From: Margaritifera margaritifera
Lineage: Eukaryota; Mollusca; Bivalvia; Unionida; Margaritiferidae
Assembly: GCA_029931535.1 (NCBI GenBank)
Contig: JAQPZY010000393.1
Coordinates: forward strand, 83,969 to 147,968
Length of the DNA: 64,000 nt
Reading direction: 5' to 3'
Program-made: the position numbers and the translations under genes
Part shown: one piece after another, positions 48,878 to 59,345 of the stretch
Layout of the letters: each line of letters starts with the position of its first letter
Numbering within the stretch: the first letter of the stretch is position 1
Notes under the pieces: generated by a model
What the model saw: the letters and a program-made list of their open reading frames with translations, nothing else
Databases searched by the model: none
Told to the model about the DNA's origin: nothing

Positions 48878-49370
48878 ATAGTATGTTTGTATGATTTCAA
48901 CCCCTTTCTTTTACACCATACCCTTTTCGTCGGATAGTACGTGCGGGGTTTTAGAGACTGAACAAGGCGTTTAGTTAGTACGCATGGGATGTTGGATAGT
49001 AATCCCAAAATGGGTCTTGGATAGAAATCAAAAAGTGCGCGTTGGATAGTACTCAAAAAGTGTGTGTTGGATAGTAATACAAAAAATGGGTGTTGGATTG
49101 TAATCAAAAAGTGCGTGTTATATAGTATGTTTGTGTGATTTTATCCCCACTGTTTTACATCATACCCTTTTCGTTGGATAAAATGTGTTGTTTTTTAGAC
49201 AGTTGGATAGTATTTTCGATAGTACTCAAAAAGTATGTATTGGATAGTATATCAAAAAGTGTGTCTTGGATAGTAATCAAAAAGTGTGTGCTGGATAGTA
49301 TATCAAAAATATGTATTGGATATTATATCAAAAAGAAGGTGCTAGATAGTATATCAACTAGTGTGTATGT
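48878..49370 (+). repeat. GTTGGATAGTA minisatellite with a ~244-bp higher-order duplication
   Basis: Around 12 degenerate copies of a 28-32-bp unit, roughly gtgttggatagtaatcaaaaa, cover 48,985-49,120 and 49,200-49,370. The unrelated phrase tagtatgtttgt-tgatttcaa/tatcccc...cccttttcg appears twice (about 48,878-48,965 and 49,122-49,205), so a block holding both parts was duplicated. The end of the minisatellite abuts the next POLB remnant. ORFs called across it are translations of repeat. Confidence 0.85.
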
Positions 49371-49375
49371 GGGAA

Positions 49376-50487
49376 ATATGGCTTGGGAAGCCATGATGAA
49401 AAAGACCAAAGTATGCCTTGAACTGATAACAGACATACACCAAAACCTCTTTGTCGAGGCGGCGTGTCAATACGAGGTTTGCTTAAACTCAACAATACCG
49501 AATGTCCTGACTACGACCCCAGCAAACCAAACTCCTGGATCACGTATTCGGAGGCATAACTTGTACGACTGGGCCATGAGTAAGTACCTGCCTACGGGAG
49601 TCTTTAGATGGTGCACGGCCCCAAAGAACATTCTAACCCTACCTGCTGATTCGAAAAAAGGCTACATTGTCGAGGTTCATATGACGTATACTGAAAACAA
49701 ACATGACGGCCATTCTGACTACTCCTAGGCCCTGAAAGGCTTAGAGCACATAAGGACTGGCTTGACAAGAATCAGACGAACATGCTTAAAGAGCTTTGTG
49801 TTAAATTAAGAAAGAAAGGTATGTACTGCACTAAAGAAATTTCCATTAGTGTATGAACCTAGCAGCCGTCCACCGTATCAGAACAACGCTTCAGCTCAAA
49901 AGGCTTGTTTACGTTGGAATGTGCGTTCTTGACATTAACAAGCTTTACATGTACGACTTCTACTATGGCAACATATAAAGCAATACAATGAAAAGGTACG
50001 CCTACTGTATACAGATACAGACAGCCTGCTGATGCAGATCGAGACGCCAAACATCCACGCCGATATGGCAGAGGACGCAAACAGCTACGAGTTGAACAAC
50101 TACCCAAAATATAGTTATCTTCATAGCATGAAAAACGAAAAAGTCGTAGGCAAATTTAAAGACAAATGTAAAGGCCAGGCCATAACAGAGTTCATAGACC
50201 TTAGACCAAAGATGTACAGCATACTCATGGCCGGAGGAAAGGAAGCCAGCAAAACAAAAGGAGTTTCAAGAACCATCGTGAAGAAAAATCTTAAACAAGA
50301 AAATTATGGGGAATGCCTTACAATCGACCTTTCACGATATGGTTGGCATCCGCAGCGAGCGTCACAACATTGGCGTTTACCATCATTAAAAACTGGTATA
50401 CGCCCACTAGACACCAAAAAGTGGACAGCGCAAAATGAGATAGATACATTGCCCTATGGTAACAAAAACCTAAAGCCATCCCACTAG
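49376..50487 (+). pseudogene. POLB: POLB remnant, third lineage
   Basis: Begins abruptly after the minisatellite with MAWEAMMKKTKVCLELITD, the counterpart of the array's MAWDALLSKTKVELELL. A motif-A block NLYDWAMSKYLPTGVF follows with a frame slip just before it. Then come KKGYIVEVHMTY and a large deletion that removes motif B. An intact motif C, YTDTDSLLM (50008 on), is followed by KNEKVVGKFKDKC, FIDLRPKMYSILMAGG, TIVKKNLKQE and LDTKKWTAQNEIDTLPYGN near the C-terminus. The last 151 codons (50032-50487) are open. The exonuclease domain is absent. GC content and wording differ from the array copies, so this is another element. Confidence 0.82.
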
Positions 50488-51044
50488 GCACACCATCATC
50501 AAAGATGTGTGCTTAACAGACGTAGGAGGTAACTGGACTTCGTCCGGTACTTAGCTGCCTTTTGCCGCAGAACATTGTGACAGTTTGATGCAGACTCGCT
50601 GCGCCAAATGTCGTCTTTGACCTTTTTCTCTCTCAAAAAAAAAAAAAAAAATCACAAACAAATGCATAGTGCCAAATTGATATTTGGTCACTACCCTGTG
50701 CGGTGAGCTGACTAGACCGCACTTAACAAGAACAAAGTTGGACGCCTTGGACGCCGCAGCAAGAAGCACGTAAGGTGCACAAAGGTGCACAAAGATGCGC
50801 TGCCTTTTGGCGGCTATATCATCTGGTATTATCTTCAGCTCCTCACAAACAAAACTTCTGCGAGACACATCCTCCAGCCGCACGAAGTTATGCGGCTGCG
50901 GTTTGCAGCGTTGATGAAGTTGATGGCTCATATAAATACCTCACCAGCGTGGTAAGCGGCAGAGACTCACTTTCTCGCTGCACTTCGTGCGGGAAGACCC
51001 CGTGCCCCTGAAGTGCTGTATCGCGCTGAAAACTGTTTTTGGCA
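50488..51044. other. Inter-remnant DNA with a poly-A run
   Basis: An A run of about 17 (50,635-50,651). Open frames at 50,551-50,931 (minus) and 50,775-51,011 (plus) overlap; neither shows a known domain, so I do not call a gene. Confidence 0.45.
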
Positions 51045-51742
51045 TTTATAGAACGCACTACATCAGGCAGTCTTTTTACTCATTCAGTATTTCGATCGGT
51101 GCTTATCATCTCACTGGCGTACTAAAACCTAAATAATCTCTCAGATAAAGTCCGATTAAATATTTCAACAATAGCCTACGATCTGGGAAGTCCAGTTATT
51201 CCGTGTCGTATTTTAACATTGTGCTCGTCTAGCAATCGAGTCACAGCACCTATAAATTCTTTACCTGAATACACTTGCAATAATTGTGGCCAAGACGTGT
51301 TTACGTGTGTATATCTTTTCCAGAGCTCTTGCCACATCTCCTGATTCTTTACTTGTTAGCGACTAGGCTTTTTTTATACCTAGTGGCAACATCAATTATT
51401 GTCAGTGCGTATTTGTATTTTTTTTCCTCGAATTTTATCATGTGTTAAAAAAAAATATCAACCGATTAATAATTAAATATGAAATATTTGATATTTAAGA
51501 ATATCAGCCTATCAATAATTTTTATTAATAGCTTTAATAGCTGAATACTTCGTTTTGGGGGCGGTAAATAAATTTGCCTGCACTTTTAGCCAATACAAAG
51601 CCACATCATTCGATAATATTGCAGCTTTTGATAATTTCTCCACCGCAGCTAGACTACTGCAGTATCCTCGAGGACGGTAATATATACCCTGCAGCTTACA
51701 CGATTCATAGTTGCGCACCTTGGCACAGTAGCTTTGCTGCAC
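51045..51742 (-). pseudogene. INT: Retroviral-type integrase remnant, copy 2 (AT-rich lineage)
   Basis: Minus strand. The N-terminal part is open from 51742: GIYYRPRGYCSSLAAVEKL and LYWLKVQANLF, the segment that precedes the catalytic core in Polinton integrases. The core then follows in broken frames: KYKYALTIIDVATRYK with the first catalytic Asp (51391-51393), RALEKIYTRKH, a VYSGKEFIGAV block where the expected second Asp reads Tyr, VKIRHGITGLPRS, a TAG, then AIVEIFNRTLSERLF with the catalytic Glu (51164-51166), and KRLPDVVRSINA. Several stops separate these blocks, so much of it is missed by simple ORF calling. It is AT-rich, unlike copies 1 and 3. Confidence 0.75.
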
Positions 51743-52079
51743 TTTGTGCGCTACAGGTACTTATATACAACAATTACTATTGCAGCAATACCTCCAACAA
51801 TAAATATTATCTCAAAGTCTTTTTGCTGAGCGGACGGCGTATAGAAATCACAAAGAGAGGGTGGGTCTCCCAGAGCCACTAAGTTGTCACTTTTGCCTGA
51901 TATCGTCGCACTGAAAGTGCTGTACCTCCTTCATCGATTCCTCCACACTTTGAAGTTCGCCTCTGTTTTACCTTCTTCGTGAATTCTTTGGTTAATATAA
52001 TGGAGAGCCTCGCTTCGTTTTTTTTCTGACACTCTGCCTGTGCTGCCTGTAATTGTTCTAAAACTTTGTTGTGTCGTTG
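51743..52079. other. Short gap between integrase copy 2 and the next POLB
   Basis: No recognisable gene. A 67-codon minus-strand frame (51,879-52,082) has coiled-coil-like composition (VLEQLQAAQAECQKKNEA) and could be a fragment of something, but there is nothing to anchor it. Confidence 0.35.
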
Positions 52080-52645
52080 CATACTGGAGCTTTACAAACT
52101 CCTGATGTACAGGTTCATTTACGGCGAAATCAAGCCAGGGTATAGCGACAAGGTGCGCCTACTGTACACCTGTACGGACAGCCTGATGATGCACGTCGAA
52201 ACGCCAGACATTTACGCAGATATGGCCGAAAGCTCACACTTGTACGATACGATCGGTTACCCGAAAGGCTACGTATGCTAGAGAGAGTCTAACAAGAAGG
52301 TCCTTGGGGAAGTTTAAGGACGAGTGTAACGGAACGCCAATTTCATAATTTGTGGGCCTGCGCCCGAAAATATACAGCTTCCTCGTGGCAGCGACATGAG
52401 TGGCCCCCAAGGTGGCCGAGGTGCAAAAGGAAAAAGAGCGTGTCGCGCCCAATCGTGAAAAAGGCGCTCAGGCAAGTCATGTTCAAGGAGGCCCTGTTCG
52501 GTCAGTGCGATTTCCAGTACGAGGTGACCATGTCCTGGAGCACTGTCAGGCTGAACAAGAAGGAGCTCCTCGCTAACAAAGCTTCTTTTTGTCGCGTTGC
52601 GGCCCATCCGTACGTTAATGTCGAGCGCTGGAGGGTCTGTTGAGA
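52080..52645 (+). pseudogene. POLB: POLB remnant, fourth lineage
   Basis: A fragment starting abruptly with ILELYKLLMYRFIYGEIKPG just upstream of motif C, here YTCTDS (52165-52182): the first catalytic Asp position reads Cys. HVETPDIYADMAES, GYPKG, a stop, NKKVLG, then GLRPK-like and VSRPIVKKALRQVMFKEALF blocks follow in shifted frames, and the fragment ends near 52,645. Only the C-terminal third survives. GC-rich codons and the block order resemble the third lineage, but the sequences differ at many positions, so it is a separate copy. Confidence 0.78.
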
Positions 52646-52857
52646 GACAGTAAACGTTGGACTGATTAGCCAAGTGTAGCTTCGAAAAGATATAAATATG
52701 AGAAATGCCAAAAGCATCGGTCGACCAGACTGAATCGGTGGCCACAAGGGAATCGGAAGAGACAGTCTTTGTGTCAACCATGCCCGCGTCAGCTGATCTA
52801 GGGGCTGACGGAACATGGCAGTTGGAATCAGCATGTATGGCCGCAACGGCAATTTCC

Positions 52858-53292
52858 CTGCCTTGTTGCATCCTCGTTAAGCGCCTTTATTACATCCGAC
52901 AAGCGCCTAGCCCACTCCCTATTGCGTGCGTCAGCTGGCTGCGCCGGTTGTCCGCCAGCCGGAGCGGCGGCGAGTTAGCGCGCATATTGGTAGCAAAACA
53001 GGCGCTCGGCCAATGTGCGGTTAAACCGCTCAACGATGGCCTGCGACCGGTGGGAGCTACGCGGGATGCACCGAACAGTAACGTTGTGCTCAGTCTGCAG
53101 TCTGGCGTCATGTCCCATGAACTCCCTGCCAGAATCAACCTGGAGGAGCTTTGGCCACCTTAAAGGCCCCCTCCCACGGTTCCGGCTGTAAATCTTAGCC
53201 AGACCCTCGGCGTCCTTGTACCAGGTGGCGATGTCAACCACTGTTAGCGCATATTTAAAGGGGGGGAGGCTTTTTTGGCCACGACCGATCAT
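52858..53292 (-). pseudogene. INT: Retroviral-type integrase remnant, copy 3
   Basis: Minus-strand core domain, open for 105 codons (52975-53292). KYALTVVDIATWYKDAE carries Asp20; PLRWPKLLQVDSGREF carries Asp53; QAIVERFNRTLAERLF carries Glu88. The D-D-E spacing of 35 between the last two fits retroviral/Polinton integrases. About 13 residues seem to be missing between the first Asp block and KIYSRN. After QYAR a TAA interrupts the frame, which then resumes with REWARRLSDVIKALNEDATR. The N-terminal domain is absent. The catalytic triad is intact, but the gene is truncated at both ends. Confidence 0.82.
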
Positions 53293-53299
53293 GAGGCAT

Positions 53300-54118
53300 A
53301 AATAAGGAGATCAGATCAACGCATATGACAATCTGAATAAAGGCAAAAGTAGCACTATCCTGCATACAGCAATAGTTGGGTCTGAAATTTTCGGTGATTT
53401 GAAAGAAATGACCCACAAAAAATCTGGCGTAAGTTGCTGGAAGGCTCCCACCATGAACGTACTGTCCGCATGCTGGATGAAAAAAATGAAGAAGTTACTA
53501 TACTTGATTGCACCATCGTCCTCCAAATCAAAATACGAGCCTCAGAGGCCCTCGACACGTTACTACCCCTCTGGATGGAAGTGAAGTCGTAAAAAATCCG
53601 GCGACACGATGACTGGCAACCTTGTGCTGGCCCCAGCCACTGGCTCCAAAATCATCATCGGCTCCAGAACTCTGCCGGCAGATTACGCTGTGCTTATTAA
53701 CCTTAGTGGGCGCTAAAGCCTCTCAGTTTCTGCTGATAGCCTGGTCGCCGCCGGGGCAGGTCATTATCGACACCTTTGACGGCTTCTCTGTGATGGGCCC
53801 CAACAGCACCCTGAGTTTGCTCGCCTCTGAAACGGGTCTGTTGGCAGACATGGCCAAACAACCGCATTACGTCCTTGGCAAACCCATCTTGAGCCCAGGA
53901 CGCCGCCACTAACTACTACGTAGACGACGCAGCTGCCGCCTCAAACAACCGCTTGCCGACCTCTGAGGGGCGCAATGACGGGCAACATCACATTCGACGT
54001 GCCCGTCATCACAGGGCGCTACACTGGATCAACCAACATGCCACCTCCGGTTCGATATCGCTCCTCATGGGGGCTTCTGACAGGCGCATCTACGGCGGCA
54101 AAGCGGGCGATCTAACGG
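53300..54118 (+). pseudogene. Fibre-like structural protein remnant
   Basis: Divergent from integrase copy 3 and starting within 10 bp of it. Frames in order: GDQINAYDNLNKGKSSTILH, IVGSEIFGDLKEMTHKK, a shift to RMLDEKNEEVTILDCTIVLQ and LPLWMEVKS, a stop, KSGDTMTGNLVLAPATGSK (MTGN at 53609), and ASETGLLADMAKQP. After further shifts comes a second block, GAMTGNITFDVPVITG (MTGN at 53975), in phase with the first. The repeated [G/A]-x-MTGN phrase is typical of tail-fibre/adhesin-like proteins of phages and of some Polintons. At least three frameshifts or stops. Function is inferred from composition and context. Confidence 0.55.
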
Positions 54119-54119
54119 C

Positions 54120-54133
54120 GGGGGGGGGGGGGG
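54120..54133 (+). repeat. Poly-G run
   Basis: Fourteen consecutive G followed by a GC-rich patch ggcggttgccccgggcgcc. The patch resembles the ends of some hAT-type non-autonomous elements, but that is only a hint. Confidence 0.8.
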
Positions 54134-54646
54134 CGGACGGGGCGGTTGCCCCGGGCGCCAGAGGTCTTTGGGCTCCAAAACAGCTGATAAAACTTCGTAC
54201 CTCGTATTCTGGCCCTTTGGACCATGATCGTACCTCCGGGCACCATTTACCCTTAATACGCCACTGTATCCAAGTATATAGATCACATAATCCCTGAATG
54301 AGAAACATAAAGGATTCATTCAAATCGCAACATGCTGTATTTTTCAGTAAATAAATTATTGTAACAGAATTTACATGTTCTCTTATTATGCTCCCTGTAT
54401 TTTACAACATTTTATGAAAACTAAATGTCTCAACAACTTGTCTTAAATAACTATAGTGATCACAAGCAATTCACTAGTAAAATTCAAGAATATCAATAGG
54501 GGTAATATTAATAACAAATTAAAACAAATAAAATTATAAAATTATAACATTTCTTGAAAATAAAATGAAAGATTCATATAAATCGACTGAAATAGCGCAC
54601 GTTTTATGGAGGCAGAATACTACATTATAGAAATAAGTAGTCTATG

Positions 54647-54689
<43 letters not shown>

Positions 54690-55329
54690 ATAATATATAT
54701 ATTATATATATAATATATATATATATATATAGTTAGCTTTGATTTTCTTTAGTACAGACATTTACTAAATATACTTGGTAGCTGTCTCGGGAATATTGGA
54801 TGATATTACACAGACAACTGGTACGATCATAAGACGGATAAAGTGGTTGAAAACAAAAAGGTGTAAATCATGTTGAACTTTAACATCCAGACCGACCTTA
54901 GAATACAGCACATGACGCCAAACAAAACTACTGGTCTACAAATTGCATAGAAGTACTAGGAACTCTCACGTCGAATATATATTTCATTTATCCCCGGTGA
55001 CATTATTATTGTAAACTCCATTTCTTTATGATCTTGTATTTAAACATGTTAAACATAGTATTTGTAAATTCCACAAACCAATATAAAGAGTAACACACAT
55101 AATATATTACACAATAAAACACACCCTGAATCACGTAATAAGAATCACAGTCAAAATATCACTGTTAAACTGTTTATGTGCAAAAAAGAGAGAGTGGTAT
55201 TTTCAAATTGCAGTTGATAGATTCGGAGGTAGACTCGTCCCAATTGATACTGGAGATATATCAAGAGGTGCCGTGTTTCAAGATGGTGAGTAGTATAGGC
55301 CGGCGATCTGGCGACAATGGGAATTAACA
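54134..55329. other. Intergenic DNA with an (AT)n microsatellite
   Basis: A TA-rich tract occupies 54,646-54,731. The remainder is AT-rich without recognisable genes. Two minus-strand ORFs at 54,065-54,323 are antisense to the GC-rich patch and contain proline runs; I regard them as spurious. Confidence 0.6.
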
Positions 55330-55610
55330 TTATGCCCGCCATCTTGAAAGTATGGCTCTCTGGGACACGATGGGAAATCCTATGGTAATAAACGCCCGTA
55401 GGTTTAACATTATGGGACTTTCTGGGGACGAGATTGGAGATCCTATGTTAACCAAAATGTGCATAGTTTACATGGGGGGGGGGGGGGGGATCTGGGGACA
55501 AGATGGGAAATCCTATGATAAAAATGTCCATAGATTTAACATGATGGGTCTGTATGGCGACAAGGGGAAAACGTAATGTTAAAAACGTCAATAGGTTTTA
55601 ACATACACTT
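55330..55610 (+). repeat. ~65-bp minisatellite, four degenerate copies
   Basis: The phrase ctggggac-agatgggaaatcctatg-taa followed by a cataggtttaacat-atggg block recurs about every 60-75 bp. It is interrupted by a G run at 55,474-55,489. The last copies lie inside the left arm of the inverted repeat described below; two matching copies occur in reverse at 58,250-58,420. Confidence 0.8.
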
Positions 55611-56020
55611 TGACTGACAAACACTCACTCAACCACAGGGTAGGATGTAAAAGAAAAAAATTAAAATAGAGTTTAAAATCCCTTATACACAAAACTAACA
55701 ATCCCTATCCCCCAATAACGTCCCTATTATCCACTTATAAACAAAGTTAAACCCCTATCTCCCTAAAACTTCCCTACAATCCCATTTTAATCAAAACTAC
55801 CATCCCTTCCCCACCCTTATAATTCCTATAACTCGACCCATGAAGTGCAAGGAAAGAAAAAAGGGTAGAAACTTATACACTATACACGAAAAGATACTTA
55901 TACACTATCACACATGGAGTTTAAAGGAGTGAACAAGACGGAGGAGAAAGACAATCACCACACTTAAGGACAGGCATTGGCATACTTTTACAATCCAAAC
56001 ACAAACATGTCCATTATTGT
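55480..56020 (+). repeat. Left arm of a ~0.55-kb inverted repeat
   Basis: The complement of this stretch is found at 57,865-58,420. Matching landmarks include gatgggaaatcctatg, taacatacactttgactgac, aaactaacaatccctatccccc, aactaccatccct, aaaagggtagaaa and tacttttacaatccaaacacaaacat. Divergence is substantial (roughly a fifth of positions by eye, with small indels), so the arms are old. The arrangement suits long terminal inverted repeats of a decayed, perhaps non-autonomous, DNA transposon about 2.9 kb long. Confidence 0.85.
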
Positions 56021-57364
56021 AAAATTCTATATGAAGCCAAGTGGGGTTAAGAATGTCTTTTTTTTTTGTTTTGTTTTGTTCCGTCCAAGATTGTAATTCA
56101 TTCACTAAACGCGGCCTTGATAGTTGATTGATAAGCATATTGGCAGAAAGTGTTATTCCAATGCCAATGCGTTGTGTGGAAGATTTGGTTTTTCAGTTTG
56201 TCACAAATTCACGTTCTGTCACTAGACGCGACTACCCATTGTCGCTTGATAAACATTGGCAGAAAGTGTGTTGCAATGCCTATGCTGTATGAGGCAGTTT
56301 TCTTCCTACCCTAGAGTTTAGTACATTGACTAACCTTATCCAGTAATATCTGTTCAATTTCGGGGACATATGGGGGGGGGTTCCTTTTTTTTTGTGTGTT
56401 TTCTTTTCGTATGAATGATGAATGAAATGTGACTATGCAGAAAGACAATAGAGTTACATTTGCTACATTGTCAAACTAAGTCAGAATTTGACGTGATTCT
56501 AAGGTTTATTTGTAAGCATGTGACATGGAACTTATGCTATGGACAACTGGACTTTCATGAAATTCCGAGTCTATCTCAACGCATAGTCCTGATTATAAAA
56601 CATACTCGAATGTGAACCATTCTCACTCAGATTAACATAATTTTATGTTGGTGTCGGTAACCAAAACACAAACAATCTATGTTGAGGTTGAAATCGAGAC
56701 AAGGAAAATTTATGTCTCAGAATTAAAATATAAATCTTCTTCTGCTCCATTATTTTTCTTCTGCGTGACCAAACATAAAAAAATATTATCTAAGTAGTAT
56801 ACAGTGGTATGTATTGGGCTAATTCGATCAGTATAGGGCTTATGGAAATTCAACAATACGTTTAGGTCCCTATTGAGCTTTTGGAAATTTGACACTTGGA
56901 GTTACTATGGGACATAATGGGAATTTACTTGGATATAGTGACCAGCAACCACTACATACTGACCAATGCCCCGTGGTCTACTATCCAATACCTCACAACT
57001 ACATCCAACACGCGTTTTTGAGTGACCAAAATATAAACAGCGATCTACCATCCATCAACTCACACTATACAATCATCACGCCCTTGGAGTGACCAACCCC
57101 AGTCATCTACTATCCAACACCCAACACTTACTATCCAACACGCCGTTGAGTGACCAATACCTCATACCATACTAAAATAAGGGTAGGGATGCAAAATCCC
57201 ACACTATACCATTTGATTTTTAATTTTTGATTTTTATATCTTTTTTTGTATTGATAACATAATTCAAACGCGGCGCGCACACACACACACAACACACACA
57301 CAAACACATACAATTTTATAATGGAGGGATTTGGTTTTTGTTTAATTTGACAATCATTTGAGTA
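56021..57364. other. Interior of the inverted-repeat element, left part
   Basis: Mostly non-coding. Two diverged direct copies of an ~80-bp phrase (acgcg...gataa-cat-ttggcagaaagtgt, near 56,110 and 56,226) lie about 115 bp apart. A G run sits near 56,370. A degenerate block of ctactatccaacac and gagtgaccaa words at 56,950-57,165 is the reverse complement of the 49-kb minisatellite motif. A (CA)n tract is at 57,276-57,307. Confidence 0.6.
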
Positions 57365-57607
57365 GTGCCTCCTTTCCAACGCGATCTAGGCGAGCTCTTA
57401 AAAGGGCCGTTGGGTTTTGAAAAAGTTATGGACTTGACTTGTTTTGAACATGATTTCTATAGAAACGATGAAAAAAACAGAAGGTTGTTTTGTGAACATT
57501 ATGGCTATCATGGCACAAAATATATTCTATCTAAAGTTTCAGGTGAAGGTAAAAAAAAAGTCACAACTATTGCCATACAAAATCTTACGTATCATTTCTT
57601 TCCATAG
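57365..57607 (+). CDS. Unrecognised 80-codon ORF inside the inverted-repeat element
   Basis: The only coding-like frame between the arms: PLGFEKVMDLTCFEHDFYRN, LFCEHYGYHGTKYILSKV and KKKVTTIAIQNLTYHFFP then TAG. Composition is balanced and non-repetitive. The frame seems to lack a proper start, since the sequence 5' of it is a simple repeat; it may be the C-terminal end of a longer protein or a last exon. I do not recognise a family. It is not a transposase I know. Confidence 0.4.
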   Translation: MPPFQRDLGELLKGPLGFEKVMDLTCFEHDFYRNDEKNRRLFCEHYGYHGTKYILSKVSGEGKKKVTTIAIQNLTYHFFP

Positions 57608-57864
57608 GGACTAGACACTTTGCATTTTTACAGATAGATAGAAAAAATATTTTCATAACAAGTACTCCACGTACGATGCAAAAGTTCGATCTCTTAACCT
57701 TACAAAAGAAACCTTAAGCTTTCAAACCAAATTTCTGACTTTTGTTTGATATTGTGGCAAATTTAACTCTATTGCTTCTCTTCATGGGCCACATTCATTC
57801 AGCGTATTAACTCTAAAGCTACATACATTGTAAAACCCAATGTTCCATCTTACAGCATTAATGC

Positions 57865-58420
57865 TAGTGTCGGATATGTTTGTGTTTGGATTGTAAAAGT
57901 ATACCAATGGCAGTCAAAGTGTGTGTTTGCCCTTCTCACCATCTTATTCTCTCCTTTTAACACCATGTGGTGATAGTCTCTAAGTATGTTTGCGTGTATA
58001 ATATGTTATATTTCTACCCTTTTTTCTCTTATTGTACTTCAGTGGTAGAGTTTATAGAGATTATAAGGGTGGTAGGGATGGTAGTTTTGGTTAAAATGGG
58101 AAGTTATAAGGGGTAGAGGTTTAACTTTGTATTAGAAGAATGGATAATGGGAAAGTTATTGGGGGATAGGGATTGTTAGTTTTGTTTTAAGGATTTAAAT
58201 TCGATTTAATACCCCTTTCTTTTACATCCTTCCATTTGTGGTTAGTAGATGAGTGTGTATTGGTCAGTCAAAGTGTATGTTAAACCTACTGACGTTTATA
58301 ACATTACGTTTCTCCTTTGCCGCAATATAGACCCATCATGTTAAACCTATGGACATTTTTTTAACATAGGATTTCCCATCTTGTCCCCAAATCGACGCCC
58401 GACATGTTAAACCTATACTT
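57865..58420 (-). repeat. Right arm of the ~0.55-kb inverted repeat
   Basis: Reverse-complement partner of the left arm, collinear over its length. Its outer part (58,250-58,420) holds two copies of the ~65-bp minisatellite phrase in reverse. The inner edge lies near atatgtttgtgtttggattg. The outer edge is uncertain because the minisatellite varies in copy number. Confidence 0.85.
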
Positions 58421-58639
58421 TACTTGGCTATTAACCATGAGGTTCTGTTTCTAAAGAGTTTATAAGCCTTACTTTGTTATCAAATGCTAACAAGGATTTT
58501 GTTTAACAAACTTGTTAAAAATATGTTGTGTTTAAATGATCTAATATTTTAACACTATGCCTAAACAATTTTAGATAAAAGAAAGACTCATTAAGTGTTA
58601 TATTTGTCTTTATTACTGGATTTATTTATCCATATACAT

Positions 58640-59345
58640 ATATATTCTTGTTGTATGGTTTGTTTTAAGAATTGGATACAGTTTAGGTCTTCAAACAACA
58701 AAATTCTTTAATGCAACACCATTAATAAGTTCATCTCAAATAGTTAAGGTACTTTTTTATTTATCTGCTGACGTTTGTATATATTATCCTAGGGATAGTC
58801 ACTTGTATATAGGTAGGCAAGCATTTGAATCATTTATGTTTCAACGTAATATATTGTTGAATCTATGTCGGTCGCTAGTAATTTAACTTTATCTTTATAC
58901 CGGGATTTAAAAACATTGTAGAATAACGCCAGACATTAATAGTTATTGATACGCTTCTTGTCAGAAATCCGTTCAGCCATCTCAACCTAGCGCAATATCC
59001 TCATGTATTATTGTCCTGCTCTTGCAATTTGGTTTGAACTTGATACTTATTAAATCGATCTTTTGTCATTAGTTATATGCATACCTTTTTCTCGTTTTCT
59101 GTGATTTTATATCTGTTCAACCAAGCAAAGAATTATTCATCAGCTTGTGAAAATCCTTCTTGAAATCGTCGGTTTGTTTCTGTTATCTGTCCCCGTATTC
59201 AGATCAAATACACTCCAGTAACCATCTTTTTTGTTTGTATAGCTCTTAACCATTTTAAACTAATCTAATGCCCAAATAATATATGTCTATGTATTTTAAC
59301 TAATCTAACGCCTAATTTCAATTATAATTTTATAGGGCTTAATGG
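58640..59345 (-). pseudogene. POLB: POLB remnant, fifth lineage, very decayed
   Basis: Minus strand, read from 59345 downward in changing frames. LKLGVRLVKIHRHILF corresponds to the array's LYLRICKIHRVLRF. YWSVFDLNTGTDN comes next, then DDFKKDFHKLMNNSLLG, a clear motif B (about 59,120-59,175), and FKPNCKSRTIIHEDIAL. KDKVKLLATDIDSTIYYVET is a motif C whose usual YTDTDS reads ATDIDS (about 58,880-58,900). DELINGVALKNFV and RPKLYPILKT correspond to the KFKDE/GLRPK region. Almost every block is separated by a stop or shift, which makes it the oldest of the five copies. Motif A and the exonuclease are not seen. Confidence 0.7.

Noticed and set aside
49135..49375. N-terminal half of a 197-codon ORF starting in the minisatellite
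   Set aside because: Its residues are translated tandem repeat; the POLB part only begins at about 49,376.
52314..52871. 185-codon minus-strand ORF, one of the longest in the window
   Set aside because: It overlaps the fourth POLB remnant in antisense, and its residues match no family; the plus strand holds the recognisable motifs.
54065..54323. Proline-rich minus-strand ORFs
   Set aside because: The proline run is the translation of the poly-G tract; no domain.
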